Source: BP-464 sp963825415
GTDB taxonomy: Bacteria > Actinomycetota > Thermoleophilia > Solirubrobacterales > Solirubrobacteraceae
DNA: 64,000 bases
NCBI GenBank assembly: GCA_963825415.1
Contig: CAWGTD010000003.1
Coordinates: forward strand, 186,001-250,000
Reading direction: 5' to 3'
The position numbers and the translations under genes are program-made. The notes beneath the pieces were generated by a model. It did no database searches and had not been told where the DNA came from. It was given only the letters and a program-made list of their open reading frames with translations. Shown piece by piece: positions 7,432 through 19,932 of the stretch; the stretch's first letter is position 1, and every line of letters starts with the position of its first letter.

Positions 7432-8561
7432 GTCGGCGACCCGACCACGGACGGCCGGAGACCAACGGGCGTGCGCCGCCGCCACGCGACGCCGACCCCG
7501 AAGAGCAGGCGCTCTCGGATCTGGATCAGACGATCGCCGACGGCGACCAGGACGCTTCGGACTTCGACCAGAGCCTCGCCGACAGCGACCAGATTTCCTC
7601 CGAGCGCGACCAGCGCGCTTCGGATCGCGATCAGGCAGCGGCCGACGAGGACGAAGCGGCCAGCGGACGTTCCGCAACCGCGACGGCGGACCACGTCAGC
7701 TACGCGCGCAGCCGACGGGCCCGGTCGCAGGGCTCCATCGAGCGCGACCTGACGTCGCAGGTTCGATCGGACACGGCCCGTGTCCGCGACGAGGCTGCGG
7801 CGCGCCGGGACCGGCTGGCCGAGGAGCGCGACGGCGCGGCACGCGCACGGGACAAGCTCGCCGACGCCCTCGACGCCGAGATCGAGAGGCTGGAGATCGA
7901 GAGCCAGAACGAGGACGGCGCGCCAATGGTCGGGACGGAGGTCCTCCTGCGCGCCGCGCGCGTCCGCCAGCGGGCTTCGCTGAGCCGTGCTCGGGCCGCT
8001 GCGCAGCGCACGTCGGCGGCCAACGATCGCGAGCGGGCCGCCCGTGATCGGCGGCAGGCCGCGCTCGACCGCGCCGCAGCCGCAGAGGAGCTCGCCCTGG
8101 AGGGGATGGATCACCTGACGGGCACGCTGCGCCGTCGCGTCGGGCTGCGGGCAATCCAGCGGGAGGTCGACCGCACCCATCGCACCGACGAGTGCCTCAT
8201 CGTGGCGTTCGTCGACGTCGTCGGCCTCAAGGCGGTCAACGACACGCACGGCCATGGTGCCGGTGACGATCTCCTCCGTGAGGTCGCCGATGGGATCAAG
8301 AAGCATCTGCGCTCCTATGACCTGATCGCCCGGTTCGGTGGCGACGAGTTCGTGTGCTCGCTGGCGGGCCAGGACTTCGCGGGCGTGCAGGGGCGATTCG
8401 ACCTCATCTCCCGCGAGCTCGGCGATGCCGAGCACCACGCGACGATCGCCGTGGGGCTTGCCGAGCGACAGGAAGAAGAGCACTCGGCAGACGAGCTGAT
8501 CGAGCGAGCGGACGCCGCGATGATCGAGGCGCGGCAGAGTCGCGTCCCACGCCCTCGATAG
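7428..8561 (+). CDS. Diguanylate cyclase (GGDEF) with N-terminal heptad repeats and coiled coil
   Basis: A 377-residue cytoplasmic protein. Residues about 30-78 are seven tandem heptads of the form [S/A]DxDQxx (SDLDQTI, ADGDQDA, SDFDQSL and so on). A long Arg/Ala/Asp-rich coiled coil follows to about residue 220. The C-terminal domain has an intact active site (RFGGDEF), the DTHGHGAGDD substrate loop, and an inhibitory RxxD site (RSYD) five residues before GGDEF. It should make c-di-GMP and be subject to product inhibition. No transmembrane or sensory domain is seen, so the heptad/coil region presumably controls dimerisation. It is translationally coupled to the STAS gene. Confidence 0.9.
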   Translation: MSRRPDHGRPETNGRAPPPRDADPEEQALSDLDQTIADGDQDASDFDQSLADSDQISSERDQRASDRDQAAADEDEAASGRSATATADHVSYARSRRARSQGSIERDLTSQVRSDTARVRDEAAARRDRLAEERDGAARARDKLADALDAEIERLEIESQNEDGAPMVGTEVLLRAARVRQRASLSRARAAAQRTSAANDRERAARDRRQAALDRAAAAEELALEGMDHLTGTLRRRVGLRAIQREVDRTHRTDECLIVAFVDVVGLKAVNDTHGHGAGDDLLREVADGIKKHLRSYDLIARFGGDEFVCSLAGQDFAGVQGRFDLISRELGDAEHHATIAVGLAERQEEEHSADELIERADAAMIEARQSRVPRPR

Positions 8562-8610
8562 CTGGAACCCCCGTCATCCAGGGCCCCCCATTTACCCGCC
8601 CCGAGCAGCA

Positions 8611-8644
8611 ACGAGAGAGGGCGCCCGCGGGCGCCCTCTCTCGT
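8611..8644. terminator. Perfect 34-bp palindrome, bidirectional terminator
   Basis: 17-nt arms (ACGAGAGAGGGCGCCCG and its exact complement) meet with no spacer between the converging GGDEF gene and the minus-strand gene at 8665. It can form a very strong hairpin in transcripts from either strand. Position strongly suggests a shared terminator. Confidence 0.8.
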
Positions 8645-8664
8645 ACGTTGAAACCGTCGCGGCG

Positions 8665-9135
8665 CTAGGACGCGGCGGCTGCCGGCTCGCTCGGCTTCGA
8701 CGCCGGCGGGGGTGCCGGCGGCGAGGTGGTGGAGCTGTACTCGAACTCCTCCTCCTTGCCGAAGAGCTGGTCGAGCACCTTGTTGCGCAGGTCCTCGCTC
8801 ACCGCCAGCGCGATCGCGCCGCCGACGAACAGCAGGAGCAGCTTGCGACCGATCCCGCCCTTGCGCTTCTTCGCCTTGCGCTTGGGAGCCTCGCGAAGCG
8901 CGTCGCTGGCGTCCTTCAGCGCGGTCGCGGCGTCAGAGACGCTGCGGTGGAACTTCTTGTCGTCGAAGACCGTTCGCGCCGGTCCCTTTCCGTTTTGCAG
9001 CCGCGCGAAGGCCTCGCGCGCCGAATCGACCGCCGTCCGGACGTTCTCGCGCAGCTCCTCGTCGGAGATCACGCGCTGAACGTACGGGGCGGCCGCCACG
9101 GCGCCGGCCTTGGCGGCCTTCTTCTTAGCTGCCAT
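8665..9135 (-). CDS. Hypothetical basic protein with one transmembrane helix
   Basis: A 156-residue protein starting MAAKKKAAKAG. The start is chosen for the AGGAAGG ribosome-binding site just upstream; a longer open frame to 9228 lacks one. It has an acidic/basic helical N-terminal half (SDEELRENVRTAVDSAREAF), a basic stretch (KRKAKKRKGG), one hydrophobic helix (LLLLFVGGAIALAV) at about residues 105-120, and an acidic then Pro/Ser-rich tail. No family recognised. The layout suggests an inner-membrane protein with a cytoplasmic helical arm. It lies immediately downstream of lon on the same strand. Confidence 0.7.
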   Translation of the reverse strand: MAAKKKAAKAGAVAAAPYVQRVISDEELRENVRTAVDSAREAFARLQNGKGPARTVFDDKKFHRSVSDAATALKDASDALREAPKRKAKKRKGGIGRKLLLLFVGGAIALAVSEDLRNKVLDQLFGKEEEFEYSSTTSPPAPPPASKPSEPAAAAS

Positions 9136-9190
9136 CGCCTTCCTCACCTCGGGTCGCTTGCTGGCTGATGCCGAGCATATACCCGCTCTC

Positions 9191-11619
<2,429 letters not shown>

Positions 11620-11623
<4 letters not shown>

Positions 11624-12084
11624 GAGCGTGCCGCGTCGGCGTCCTCGCGAGCCACGTCGATCGGCACGGCTCGCGGCTCGGGCTGTGCGAGCGGCAGCTC
11701 GACCGTGAGGATCCCGTCGCGGTAGGTCGCCTTCGCCTCCTGCGCGACGACGTCGGCGCCCAGCGGGATCGTGCGGCGGAACGGCCCGAAATCGATCTCG
11801 AGCTGCTGGTAGACGCGACCCTCGGCGACGGCCGGGCGCCGGTGCCCGGAGAGCACGAGCTCGCGCCCCTCGATCTCCAGCCCGATCTCCTCGATGTCGA
11901 TGCCGGCGAGCTCGGCGTGGACAACGGCCCGCGGCGGGTCGTCGGCGTAGAAGACGTCGACCGCCGGCGAGAAGCCACCCCTGCGGCGCGGGGCCAGCGC
12001 AGCCCCGAACACGTCGCCGAAGAGCTCGTCCATCTCGCGGCGCATCCGCTCGAAGTTCGCGAAAAGGTCGCGGTCCTTGCTCAT
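11620..12084 (-). CDS. Small heat-shock protein Hsp20 (alpha-crystallin)
   Basis: A 154-residue ATP-independent holding chaperone. The alpha-crystallin domain spans about residues 40-135 (VDVFYADDPPRAVVHAELAG, GRELVLSGHR, GILTVELPLAQ). A variable N-terminus (MSKDRDLFANFERMRREMDELF) resembles the Hsp18/HspR-regulated family. It starts 2 nt after the stop of the MBL gene and overlaps lon by 4 bp, so clients it holds may be passed to Lon. Confidence 0.92.
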
Positions 12085-12086
12085 CC

Positions 12087-12875
12087 TCAGACAGCGTAGG
12101 TGGCGCCCTCGCGAGCGACCTCGACCGGCCCGCCGAATGCAGCCTCGCCCTCGCGCCGGGCCCACGACTCGTCGAGCTCGTCGGAGATGTGCGTCAGCAC
12201 CAGCCGCTTGGCGCCCGCGCGCTTGGCGTGGTCGCCGGCCTCGGCCGGAGTCAGATGGCCGCGCCGGCCCTCGCGCTCGGGGCGCGGCAGCGTGGCCTCG
12301 ACCATGAACAGGTCGGCGCCCTGGGCGAACTTGACGAGGTCGTCGCTCGGGCCGGTGTCGGCGCCGAACACGAAGCGCCCGTTGCCCGCGGCGATCTCGA
12401 TGGCGAACGTCTGGACGAAGTGGTCGACCTCGTGGAAGCCGAGGCGCAGCGGGCCCATGTCGAGCTGTTCGGAGACGCCGTACTCGCGCAGGTCGAACGC
12501 GTTCTCGATCAGGTCCTCGTTCCCCCAGGTGCCGACGATGCGGCGGAAGATCTCGCGAGCGCCCTCGGGCACATGCAGCGCGGGGCGCGCCGGGGTGTCG
12601 GTGCCCGGCCAGCGATCGACCGGCACGGGCTGTTGGCGGGGCGCGTAGGTCAGCGCGTAGGAGAACGGGACGAGGTCGAGGAAGTGGTCGGCGTGCAGGT
12701 GGCTGATGACCACCGCGTCGACCGCGATGTAGTCGCAGCGCGTGCGCAGCTTCGCGAACACCCCGTTGCCGCAATCGAGCAGCAGGCGGTAGTCGTCCTG
12801 CTCGATCAGATAACCGCTGCAAGCCCCGCCCGCGTCCTGCCAGGAGGGCGACTTGCCCAGGACGGTGATGCGCAC
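12087..12875 (-). CDS. MBL-fold metallo-hydrolase (RNase Z-like)
   Basis: A 262-residue metallo-beta-lactamase-fold hydrolase. The binuclear zinc motif is HLHADH (ISHLHADHFLDL). Later ligands are in FGADTGPS and in the histidine of LTHISDE. It is close to the RNase Z / PhnP / phosphodiesterase branch, but the substrate cannot be named. GTG start with a good GGAGGT at 12886-12891. It heads the hsp20-lon operon and is divergent from the antiporter gene by only 17 bp. Confidence 0.85.
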   Translation of the reverse strand: MRITVLGKSPSWQDAGGACSGYLIEQDDYRLLLDCGNGVFAKLRTRCDYIAVDAVVISHLHADHFLDLVPFSYALTYAPRQQPVPVDRWPGTDTPARPALHVPEGAREIFRRIVGTWGNEDLIENAFDLREYGVSEQLDMGPLRLGFHEVDHFVQTFAIEIAAGNGRFVFGADTGPSDDLVKFAQGADLFMVEATLPRPEREGRRGHLTPAEAGDHAKRAGAKRLVLTHISDELDESWARREGEAAFGGPVEVAREGATYAV

Positions 12876-12892
12876 TCTGCGACTCTACCTCC

Positions 12893-14188
12893 GTGCACTC
12901 CTTCCAGACGACGCTCGGGGTGCTGGGTGGGTTGCTCGTCGTCGGGGCGCTGCTGTCCGGCCTGGCGCGGCGCTCGTTCCTCTCGCTGACCGCCCTGTTC
13001 GTGCTGGTGGGCTTCGCGCTGGGAACCGGCGGCGCCGACGTCCTGCACTTCGACCCGCGCTCGGCGTTCGTCGAGGAGCTCGCGGTCGTAGCGCTGATCG
13101 TGATCCTGTTCCGCGACGGCCTCGAGGTCGAGGCCGAGATGCTCCAGACGGCGTGGGGGCCGCCGCTGCGCAAGCTCGCGCTCGGGATGCCGATCACGGC
13201 CGCCATCGTCGCGCTCGCCACCCACGTGGTCACCGACCTCGACTGGACCCAGAGCTTCCTGCTCGGCGCGCTGCTCTCGCCCACCGACCCGGTGCTCTCG
13301 TCGAACGTGGTCACGAATCCCCGCGTACCCCGCCTCGTGCGCCATTCGCTGAACCTCGAGAGCGGGCTCAACGACGGCCTGGCGCTACCAGGGGTGCTGG
13401 CGTTCTCGGCGGCGCTGGAGGTCGGCAAGGGCGACTTCACCTGGTGGACGTTCGTGCTCCAGGACGTCGGGCTGGGCCTTGTGTTCGGCGTGGTGGTCGC
13501 ACTGGCGGCAGCCGCACTGCTGCCGCGGGGGACGGGCCTGACGTCGGGGATGCCCGCCCACCAGCGCTCGCTCTACGCGCTGGGCGTGGCGTTCGCCGCC
13601 TACGCGATCGCCCTCGCGCCGCCCCACGGCAACGGGTTCATCGCGGTGTTCGTCTGCGCGATCGTGCTCGGCATCCGGCGGCCCGACCTGCGCCACTACT
13701 TCGAGCAGCGCGCCGAGGACCTCATCGAGATCGTCAAGCTCGGCGTGTTCGTCGTGTTCGGCTCGCTGCTGACCTTCGGCAACCTGTTCGAGGACGGCTG
13801 GGCGGCGGTCTCGATCGTGGCGCTTACGCTGTTGGTCGCACGACCGATCGCGCTGTGGATCGCGCTCGCCGGCACGCGGCTGGGCAACGACGTCAAGGCG
13901 TTCATGGCCTGGTTCGGGCCCAAGGGCGTGGCGACGATGACGTTCTCGCTGCTGGTGCTCGGCAAGGACATCCCGGGCAACGACCGGATCTTCCACATCG
14001 CGGCGCTGGCGGTGTTCTGCTCGATCCTCGTCCACGGGCTGTCCGACGTGCCCGGCGCGGAGTGGATCGCGCGGCGCGACGAGCGGCGGGCGCGCGACGA
14101 GCGCGCCGCTAGGCGTGGATCCGAGCCTGCTCCTGAGCGGTGGGAAACGTCCATGCCGCCCGGGTCCGACGCTCTTGACGGAACGTGA
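12893..14188 (+). CDS. CPA1-type Na+(K+)/H+ antiporter
   Basis: Polytopic membrane protein of 431 residues with about 12 hydrophobic segments, a cation:proton antiporter of the NhaP/CPA1 type. Ion-site motifs are LLSPTDPVLSS and NLESGLNDGLALP, the latter carrying the ND pair of electroneutral antiporters. It contributes to pH and sodium homeostasis. The GTG start has no Shine-Dalgarno and lies 17 bp from a divergent start, so a leaderless transcript is likely. The C-terminal 25 residues overlap the converging small cysteine gene by 80 bp. Such a long overlap is unusual and might reflect an indel near the 3' end. Confidence 0.88.
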   Translation: MHSFQTTLGVLGGLLVVGALLSGLARRSFLSLTALFVLVGFALGTGGADVLHFDPRSAFVEELAVVALIVILFRDGLEVEAEMLQTAWGPPLRKLALGMPITAAIVALATHVVTDLDWTQSFLLGALLSPTDPVLSSNVVTNPRVPRLVRHSLNLESGLNDGLALPGVLAFSAALEVGKGDFTWWTFVLQDVGLGLVFGVVVALAAAALLPRGTGLTSGMPAHQRSLYALGVAFAAYAIALAPPHGNGFIAVFVCAIVLGIRRPDLRHYFEQRAEDLIEIVKLGVFVVFGSLLTFGNLFEDGWAAVSIVALTLLVARPIALWIALAGTRLGNDVKAFMAWFGPKGVATMTFSLLVLGKDIPGNDRIFHIAALAVFCSILVHGLSDVPGAEWIARRDERRARDERAARRGSEPAPERWETSMPPGSDALDGT

Positions 14189-14333
14189 ACTGCAGCTGCT
14201 GGGCGGGGCGCAGGCCGTCGGGATGGTTCGGCCGGAAGGTCGGGCACGGGGCGTCGAGCTCGAGCGCGCAGAGCATGTTGCGGCGGAAGAAGCACTGCTC
14301 GCACGACACCTTCGCAACCCGTTGCTTGGCCAT
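14109..14333 (-). CDS. Small cysteine-rich (zinc-ribbon-like) protein
   Basis: A 74-residue protein, MAKQRVAKVSCEQCFFRRN..., with CxxC, a third Cys 8 residues on (MLC) and a fourth (APC) after another 9, compatible with one zinc site. The rest is basic and Gln-rich. The start is chosen for GAGGGAG 7 nt upstream. No named family recognised. It may bind RNA or protein. It overlaps the 3' end of the antiporter gene on the other strand. Confidence 0.65.
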   Translation of the reverse strand: MAKQRVAKVSCEQCFFRRNMLCALELDAPCPTFRPNHPDGLRPAQQLQFTFRQERRTRAAWTFPTAQEQARIHA

Positions 14334-14495
14334 CCGAAACTCCCTCTCGCTGCTTGACCGGGGGACGCGAGCATCAGAACACACCCGGTCCTCGGGTTGC
14401 AATTGCGCATTTCCGCAAATGCCAACAATCCATTCACAAGTCCTCGCCGGCGGCTCCGAAGACGCCGCAACGACCGTCCCTTTATGTGGGGGCGC

Positions 14496-15677
14496 TCAGG
14501 CGAGTGCCGGCTCGACGCGCTCGGCGAGCAGGTCCGCGAGCGCCAGCGCGGAGGTCGCGCCGGGCGACGGCGCGTTGCGGACGTAGAGCGCGCCGCCGGC
14601 CTCGCCGACCATGAAGTCGTCGATCAGCGCGCCGTCGCGCCCGATCGCCTGGGCGCGCACGCCGCTGGGGCCGGCGACCACGTCGGCGTGGTTCAGGCCG
14701 GGGACGTAGCGGGCGCACGCGGCGACGAATGCCCGCCGGCTCGCCGCCAGCCACAGCTCGCGCGCGCCGGCGCGCCGGAAGCGCGCCGCCATCCGCCACG
14801 TGCCGGGCCAGGCCAGCGCCCGGCGCGACGGCACCAGCAGCGCCGAGGGGCCCAGCAGGACCTCGTCGTCGATGCGGCGGGTGAAGTGGACCCCGAGGAA
14901 CGGCAGGCGCGGGTCGGGAACCGGGTAGACGAGGCCGCGAACCAGGTCCTGCGCGTGCGGTGCAAGCTTCAGGTAGGCCCCGCGGAACCCGACGAGGCGC
15001 GGATCGGCGGGCGCGCCCGCTTGCAGGGCCAGCCGGTCGGTCCACGCACCCGCGCACACCAGGGCGGCCCGCGCCCGGGTCTCCCCGCGGGCGTGGCGCA
15101 CGAGGACGCCACCTCCGGGGGCCCGCCGTAGCCCCCGCACCTCGCAGCGGGTGGCCACGACCGCGCCCGCCTCGCGCAGATCGGCCGCCAGGGCGCGGGC
15201 AACCGCGGCGAAGTCGACGACCGCGGTCGCCGGCGAGTGCAGCGCGGCGATCCCGGCCACATGCGGCTCGAGCTCGCGCAGCTCCTCGGGGCCGATACGG
15301 CGCAGTCCCTGCACCCCGTTTGCCCGGCCGCGGCGTTCGAGCTCCTCCAGCGCGGCCAGCTCGGCCTGCTCGAGGGCGACGATCACCTTGCCACGGGCCT
15401 CGTAGGGAATGTCGTGCTCGGAGCAGAACGCGGCCAGCCGCCGCAGGCCCTCGCCGCACAGCCGCGCCTTCAGCGAACCGGGCGCGTAGTAGATCCCGGC
15501 ATGCGCGACGCCCGAGTTGCGGCCGGTCTGGTGACGGGCCAGGGCGTCCTCGCGCTCGAGCACGACGACCCGCAGCAGAGGACGGCGCGCGCGCAGCTCG
15601 TGGGCGGCGGCCAGACCGACGATGCCGGCGCCGACGACGACCAGGTCGGCGTCGGAGGGCGGGTCCTCGAGGGCCAT
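14496..15677 (-). CDS. lhgO: L-2-hydroxyglutarate oxidase/dehydrogenase (LhgO-like)
   Basis: FAD-dependent oxidoreductase of the DAO superfamily, 393 residues, which oxidises L-2-hydroxyglutarate to 2-oxoglutarate. The N-terminal dinucleotide motif is VVVGAGIVGLAAAHEL (about residues 12-27). LhgO signatures HQTGRNSGVAHAGIYY and PVPDPRLPFLGVHFTRR are both present. The C-terminus PSPGATSALALADLLAE closes the FAD fold. It is divergent from the NAD(P)-binding protein with a 12-bp gap, so both are probably leaderless or share a tiny control region. Confidence 0.9.
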   Translation of the reverse strand: MALEDPPSDADLVVVGAGIVGLAAAHELRARRPLLRVVVLEREDALARHQTGRNSGVAHAGIYYAPGSLKARLCGEGLRRLAAFCSEHDIPYEARGKVIVALEQAELAALEELERRGRANGVQGLRRIGPEELRELEPHVAGIAALHSPATAVVDFAAVARALAADLREAGAVVATRCEVRGLRRAPGGGVLVRHARGETRARAALVCAGAWTDRLALQAGAPADPRLVGFRGAYLKLAPHAQDLVRGLVYPVPDPRLPFLGVHFTRRIDDEVLLGPSALLVPSRRALAWPGTWRMAARFRRAGARELWLAASRRAFVAACARYVPGLNHADVVAGPSGVRAQAIGRDGALIDDFMVGEAGGALYVRNAPSPGATSALALADLLAERVEPALA

Positions 15678-15689
15678 GCTGCGACAGTA

Positions 15690-16610
15690 GTGCGGGTGCA
15701 GGTGCTCGTGACCGGCGCCACCGGGTTCGTGGGCGCCAAGCTGATTCCAGCGCTTCAGCGCGCTGACGTAGACGTGCGCGCGTTCGCACGCGATCCCTCC
15801 CGCGTCGCAGCCGACGTGCCGGTCGTGCGTGGCGACGCGGTCACGGGCGCTGGCCTCGACGAGGCGCTGGAGGGTGTCGATGTCGCCTACTTCCTGATCC
15901 ACTCGATGGAGGCCGCCGTCGGCGACGGGTTCGGCGCGCGCGAGCGGGTGGCGGTCGACAACTTCGTCGCCGCGGCACAGCGGCAGGGCGTTCGCCGAAC
16001 CGTGTATCTCGGCGGTCCGGTGCCGGCCACGGGCAGGCCCTCCCCGCACCTCGGCAGCCGCCTGGCGGTCGAGCAGGCCTTGCTCGACGGCTTCGACGAG
16101 GCGGTGGCGTTGCGTGCCTCGATCATCGTGGGCGCCCGATCGCGCTCGTTCCGCTTCCTCGTGCGGCTGGTCGAGCGCCTGCGCGCATTGCCCCTGCCGT
16201 CGTGGCGCGAGTTCCGTACCCGGCCGATCGACGAGCGCGACGTCATCGCCATGCTGGTCGCCGCCGCGAGCACCGACGAGGCCGCGGATGGGCTGTCGCT
16301 GGACATCGCCGGGCCCGACGTGCTCACCTACGGCGAGATGATCGAGCGGATCGCCGACCTGATGCTGGTCGGCAGGCTGCCGGTCCGCCTCGGTTTCGCG
16401 GCGATGCCGGTGGCCAGCCGCGTCGCCGCGGCGATCGCGGGCGAGGACCATGCGCTGATCGGACCGCTCATGGCCGCGCTGACCGGCGACCTGCTGCCGC
16501 GCGACGACCGTGCCGCCGAAGTGCTCGGCGTGCGACTTCATTCCTTCGACGCGGCGGTCGAGCACGCGCTGCGCGAGTGGGAGGAGACCGAGCCGCTCGG
16601 CGCCCGCTGA
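15690..16610 (+). CDS. NAD(P)-binding protein of the atypical SDR/NmrA type
   Basis: A 306-residue Rossmann protein with nucleotide loop VTGATGFVGAKL at the N-terminus. It has no YxxxK catalytic pair (IHSMEA and YLGGPVP occupy those positions), placing it with atypical SDRs such as NmrA-like or complex I assembly-type proteins. GTG start at 15690 or 15696; no ribosome-binding site is evident. It lies 24 bp upstream of an SRPBCC gene on the same strand. Redox sensing or a quinone/lipid substrate are both possible. Confidence 0.78.
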   Translation: MRVQVLVTGATGFVGAKLIPALQRADVDVRAFARDPSRVAADVPVVRGDAVTGAGLDEALEGVDVAYFLIHSMEAAVGDGFGARERVAVDNFVAAAQRQGVRRTVYLGGPVPATGRPSPHLGSRLAVEQALLDGFDEAVALRASIIVGARSRSFRFLVRLVERLRALPLPSWREFRTRPIDERDVIAMLVAAASTDEAADGLSLDIAGPDVLTYGEMIERIADLMLVGRLPVRLGFAAMPVASRVAAAIAGEDHALIGPLMAALTGDLLPRDDRAAEVLGVRLHSFDAAVEHALREWEETEPLGAR

Positions 16611-16634
16611 AGCGACTAGGGTCCGCGCGCAGCG

Positions 16635-17063
16635 ATGTCCGAGGTCGTCACCAGCATCGAGATCGCGGCGCCCCCGGAGGACGTGTGGGACGTCGTGATG
16701 AATGCCGAACGTCTGCACGAGTGGGTGACGATCCACCGCAAGCTCGAGGACCACACCGCGACCACGATGGTCCAGGTGCTCTGCATCCATCACGTCAACT
16801 TCCACGTGCGCTGGACGCTCGACGAATCCGACCGGCCACGACACGCGATGTGGAAGGGCAGAGGCCCGGCGCGCTCGAAGGCCGAGACCGAATACCGGCT
16901 GCGGGCGATCGACGGTGGCACGCATTTCGACTACCGCAACGAGTTCAAGGCCCCTTTGGGTCCGCTCGGCGCGGCGGCGAGCCGGGCGCTGGTGGGCGGT
17001 GTGCCCGAGCGCGAGGCCAACGCGTCGCTGCAGCGCCTCAAGGCGCTCGTCGAGGGCCGCTAG
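16635..17063 (+). CDS. SRPBCC family lipid/polyketide-binding-fold protein
   Basis: A 142-residue START/Bet v1-like domain beginning MSEVVTSIEIAAPPEDVWDVV, the usual SRPBCC opening. It has a hydrophobic cavity fold and no catalytic residues that define a reaction. It follows the atypical SDR by 24 bp and is probably co-transcribed. Its TAG shares a CTAG (17060-17063) with the stop of the converging gene. Confidence 0.8.
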   Translation: MSEVVTSIEIAAPPEDVWDVVMNAERLHEWVTIHRKLEDHTATTMVQVLCIHHVNFHVRWTLDESDRPRHAMWKGRGPARSKAETEYRLRAIDGGTHFDYRNEFKAPLGPLGAAASRALVGGVPEREANASLQRLKALVEGR

Positions 17064-18434
17064 GGCAAACGCTCGGCCCCGCGCACGTAGGTGCGCAGCT
17101 GAGCGATCGGGATGCCGGGGCCGGTTCCCTCCGGGCGCGCCGCCCAGACCGCGACGGGAGCGTCGTTGCGCGGGTCGTACTCGACCGCGAGCTCGGAGAC
17201 GTTCTCGACCGGCGTGATGTCCTCGACCGGGCCGAACGCGGCCGCGTTCGGCGTCAGGATCGCCGCCCGGCCGAGACCGCCGCCGTCGCCCTGAGGAGTC
17301 GGCTGCACCCAGGAGACCAGCAGCCCGACGTTGGCGTCCCACGCAACACCCACGTCGCGCAGGCCGCCGCCCGACGGCGCGGCATCAAGCGGCGGGCCGA
17401 ACCGCGGCAGCGCAAAGCGCGCACGCGGGAACGCGTTGGTGCCCGGGTTGGGGGTGTCCGGCGCGTCCTTGGCATAGGCGATCGCAAAGCCGCCGGGCAC
17501 CTCGACCAGTCGCTGGGGCAGCGTCGCGCCGTCGGACTCGACGACCTGCCGGCCGACGAACCGGGTCGCCCCGGCCGGCACGTATGCGGCTTCCAGAGCT
17601 CGGCGGCCATGGGCGCCGAAGGCAGGAAGCACATGACGACGCCAGACGACCTCGGCGCGGCCGTGCGCGTCGATCGCGGCCAGGAGCTGCCACCTGGTTC
17701 GCCCGGTGGCCGTGGCGAGCGTCTGCACGGGGCCCCACTTGTGCGCGGCGCGACGCAGGCGCACCCGCACCCTGCTGTTGCGCACGATCGCGACGAGCAT
17801 GTCCCCACGCGCATTGATCGCTGCCTCGACAACGTCGGCCTGTCCGGTGCCGAACAGCGTCGAGGGGCGGCCGAACCGGCCGCTTGTCCCACGAGTGGCG
17901 ATCCGCACGATCCGGCGACTGCCCGAACGCACGATGTACGCCGACGATCGCGCGACCGTTGGAAGCCACGGCGAGCTGCGGTAGGTAGGCCGTCTGGCGC
18001 GCCTCGACGATGTCGGGCCCCGACAGGGCAGCTCCCATCTGCCCGAAATGGCCGACGACACGGAAGGTCTGCGTGCGCACGCCGCCCGGCGCGTAGGACT
18101 GGCTCACACCCAGCAGGGCGTTGGTGCCATAGGCATGGAGGTCGAGCAGGTCGGTCGGCGCCCGGCGCTCGGAGCCGAACTGCGCGGCCGTCACCGCATG
18201 CCGGGCGTGCGCGTGACCCGGGACGTAGGCCTCACCTCGGCGTTGGTTCCAACCCCACCACGCCTCCAGCGAGCCGGAGGCCGCGCGGGTCAGCGCGACC
18301 GGGCCGATCAACGTGTGCGGCGCCGAGATCGTCTGGGGCACGGTCCAGGTCGCGCCCTTGGCCGGTGCCGCCAGCGTGACCGCGGCGAGCACGATCGCGA
18401 GGGCAAGCAGGACGAAGCTGGGGGTGCGGGGCAT
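17060..18434 (-). CDS. Secreted beta-propeller-like hypothetical protein, frameshifted
   Basis: About 457 residues in two frames. The N-terminus MPRTPSFVLLALAIVLAAVT..APAKGA is a good signal peptide; GGAG 6 nt before this ATG selects it over an upstream TTG. The body is repetitive beta-rich sequence with recurring G-A-VVW / GR-VVAI patterns typical of exported propeller proteins of Solirubrobacterales-type bacteria. A one-base indel near 17945 joins QLAVASNGRAI to AYIVRSGSRRI. No catalytic motif. Probably a secreted or surface binding protein. Confidence 0.6.
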
Positions 18435-18536
18435 CAGGTGCTCCAACGCTTCGCCCGAACGGAAAGTTTCGCCCGACGCGCCGGCGATGTGTCAAGATTG
18501 CCTCTGTCATTAACTGCAAGGAGCATTTTTCTCCAC

Positions 18537-18947
18537 ATGACCGATTTCCTGGAAGACAAGAAGAGAGAGATCAACGCGCGGCTCAAGGAGTTGCGACCGC
18601 TCGTGGACGAGTACACCCGCCTCGAAGCCGCCGCCCAGGCGCTCGAGGGAGTGACCGCCAACGGATCCGCCAGCTCGACTCCCGCCCGCCGGCGGGCGAC
18701 CCGCGCCCGTCGTAGCACCGCCGGCACGGCGCGCGGCACAGGCAAGCGCGGGCGTCCGAAGGGCAGCGGCACGCGCGCCAAGCAGGCGCTCGAGATCGTG
18801 CGTTCCAAGCCCGGGATCACGATCCCCGAGCTGGCCGAGGCGATGGGCATCAAGCAGAACTACCTCTACCGCGTGCTTCCGGGCCTCGCCCAGGACGGCC
18901 TGGTGAGCAAGAAGGGCCGCGGCTGGCACCCCAAGGGCGCCAAGTAG
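18537..18947 (+). CDS. Winged-helix DNA-binding protein with AT-hook-like linker
   Basis: A 136-residue protein. It has an N-terminal coiled coil (FLEDKKREINARLKELRPLV), a basic linker with an AT-hook core (KRGRPKGSG), then a C-terminal winged helix (GITIPELAEAMGIKQNYLYR, then LVSKKGRGWHP). The coiled coil suggests a dimer. The GRP motif would grip the minor groove and the wing the major groove, so it could be a nucleoid-associated protein or global regulator. AAGGAG at 18518-18523 precedes the ATG by 13 nt. The upstream region is notably AT-rich (TGTCATTAACTG) for this genome, fitting a strong promoter. Confidence 0.75.
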   Translation: MTDFLEDKKREINARLKELRPLVDEYTRLEAAAQALEGVTANGSASSTPARRRATRARRSTAGTARGTGKRGRPKGSGTRAKQALEIVRSKPGITIPELAEAMGIKQNYLYRVLPGLAQDGLVSKKGRGWHPKGAK

Positions 18948-18960
18948 AGGGTTCTTTCTC

Positions 18961-19931
<971 letters not shown>

Positions 19932-19932
<1 letters not shown>

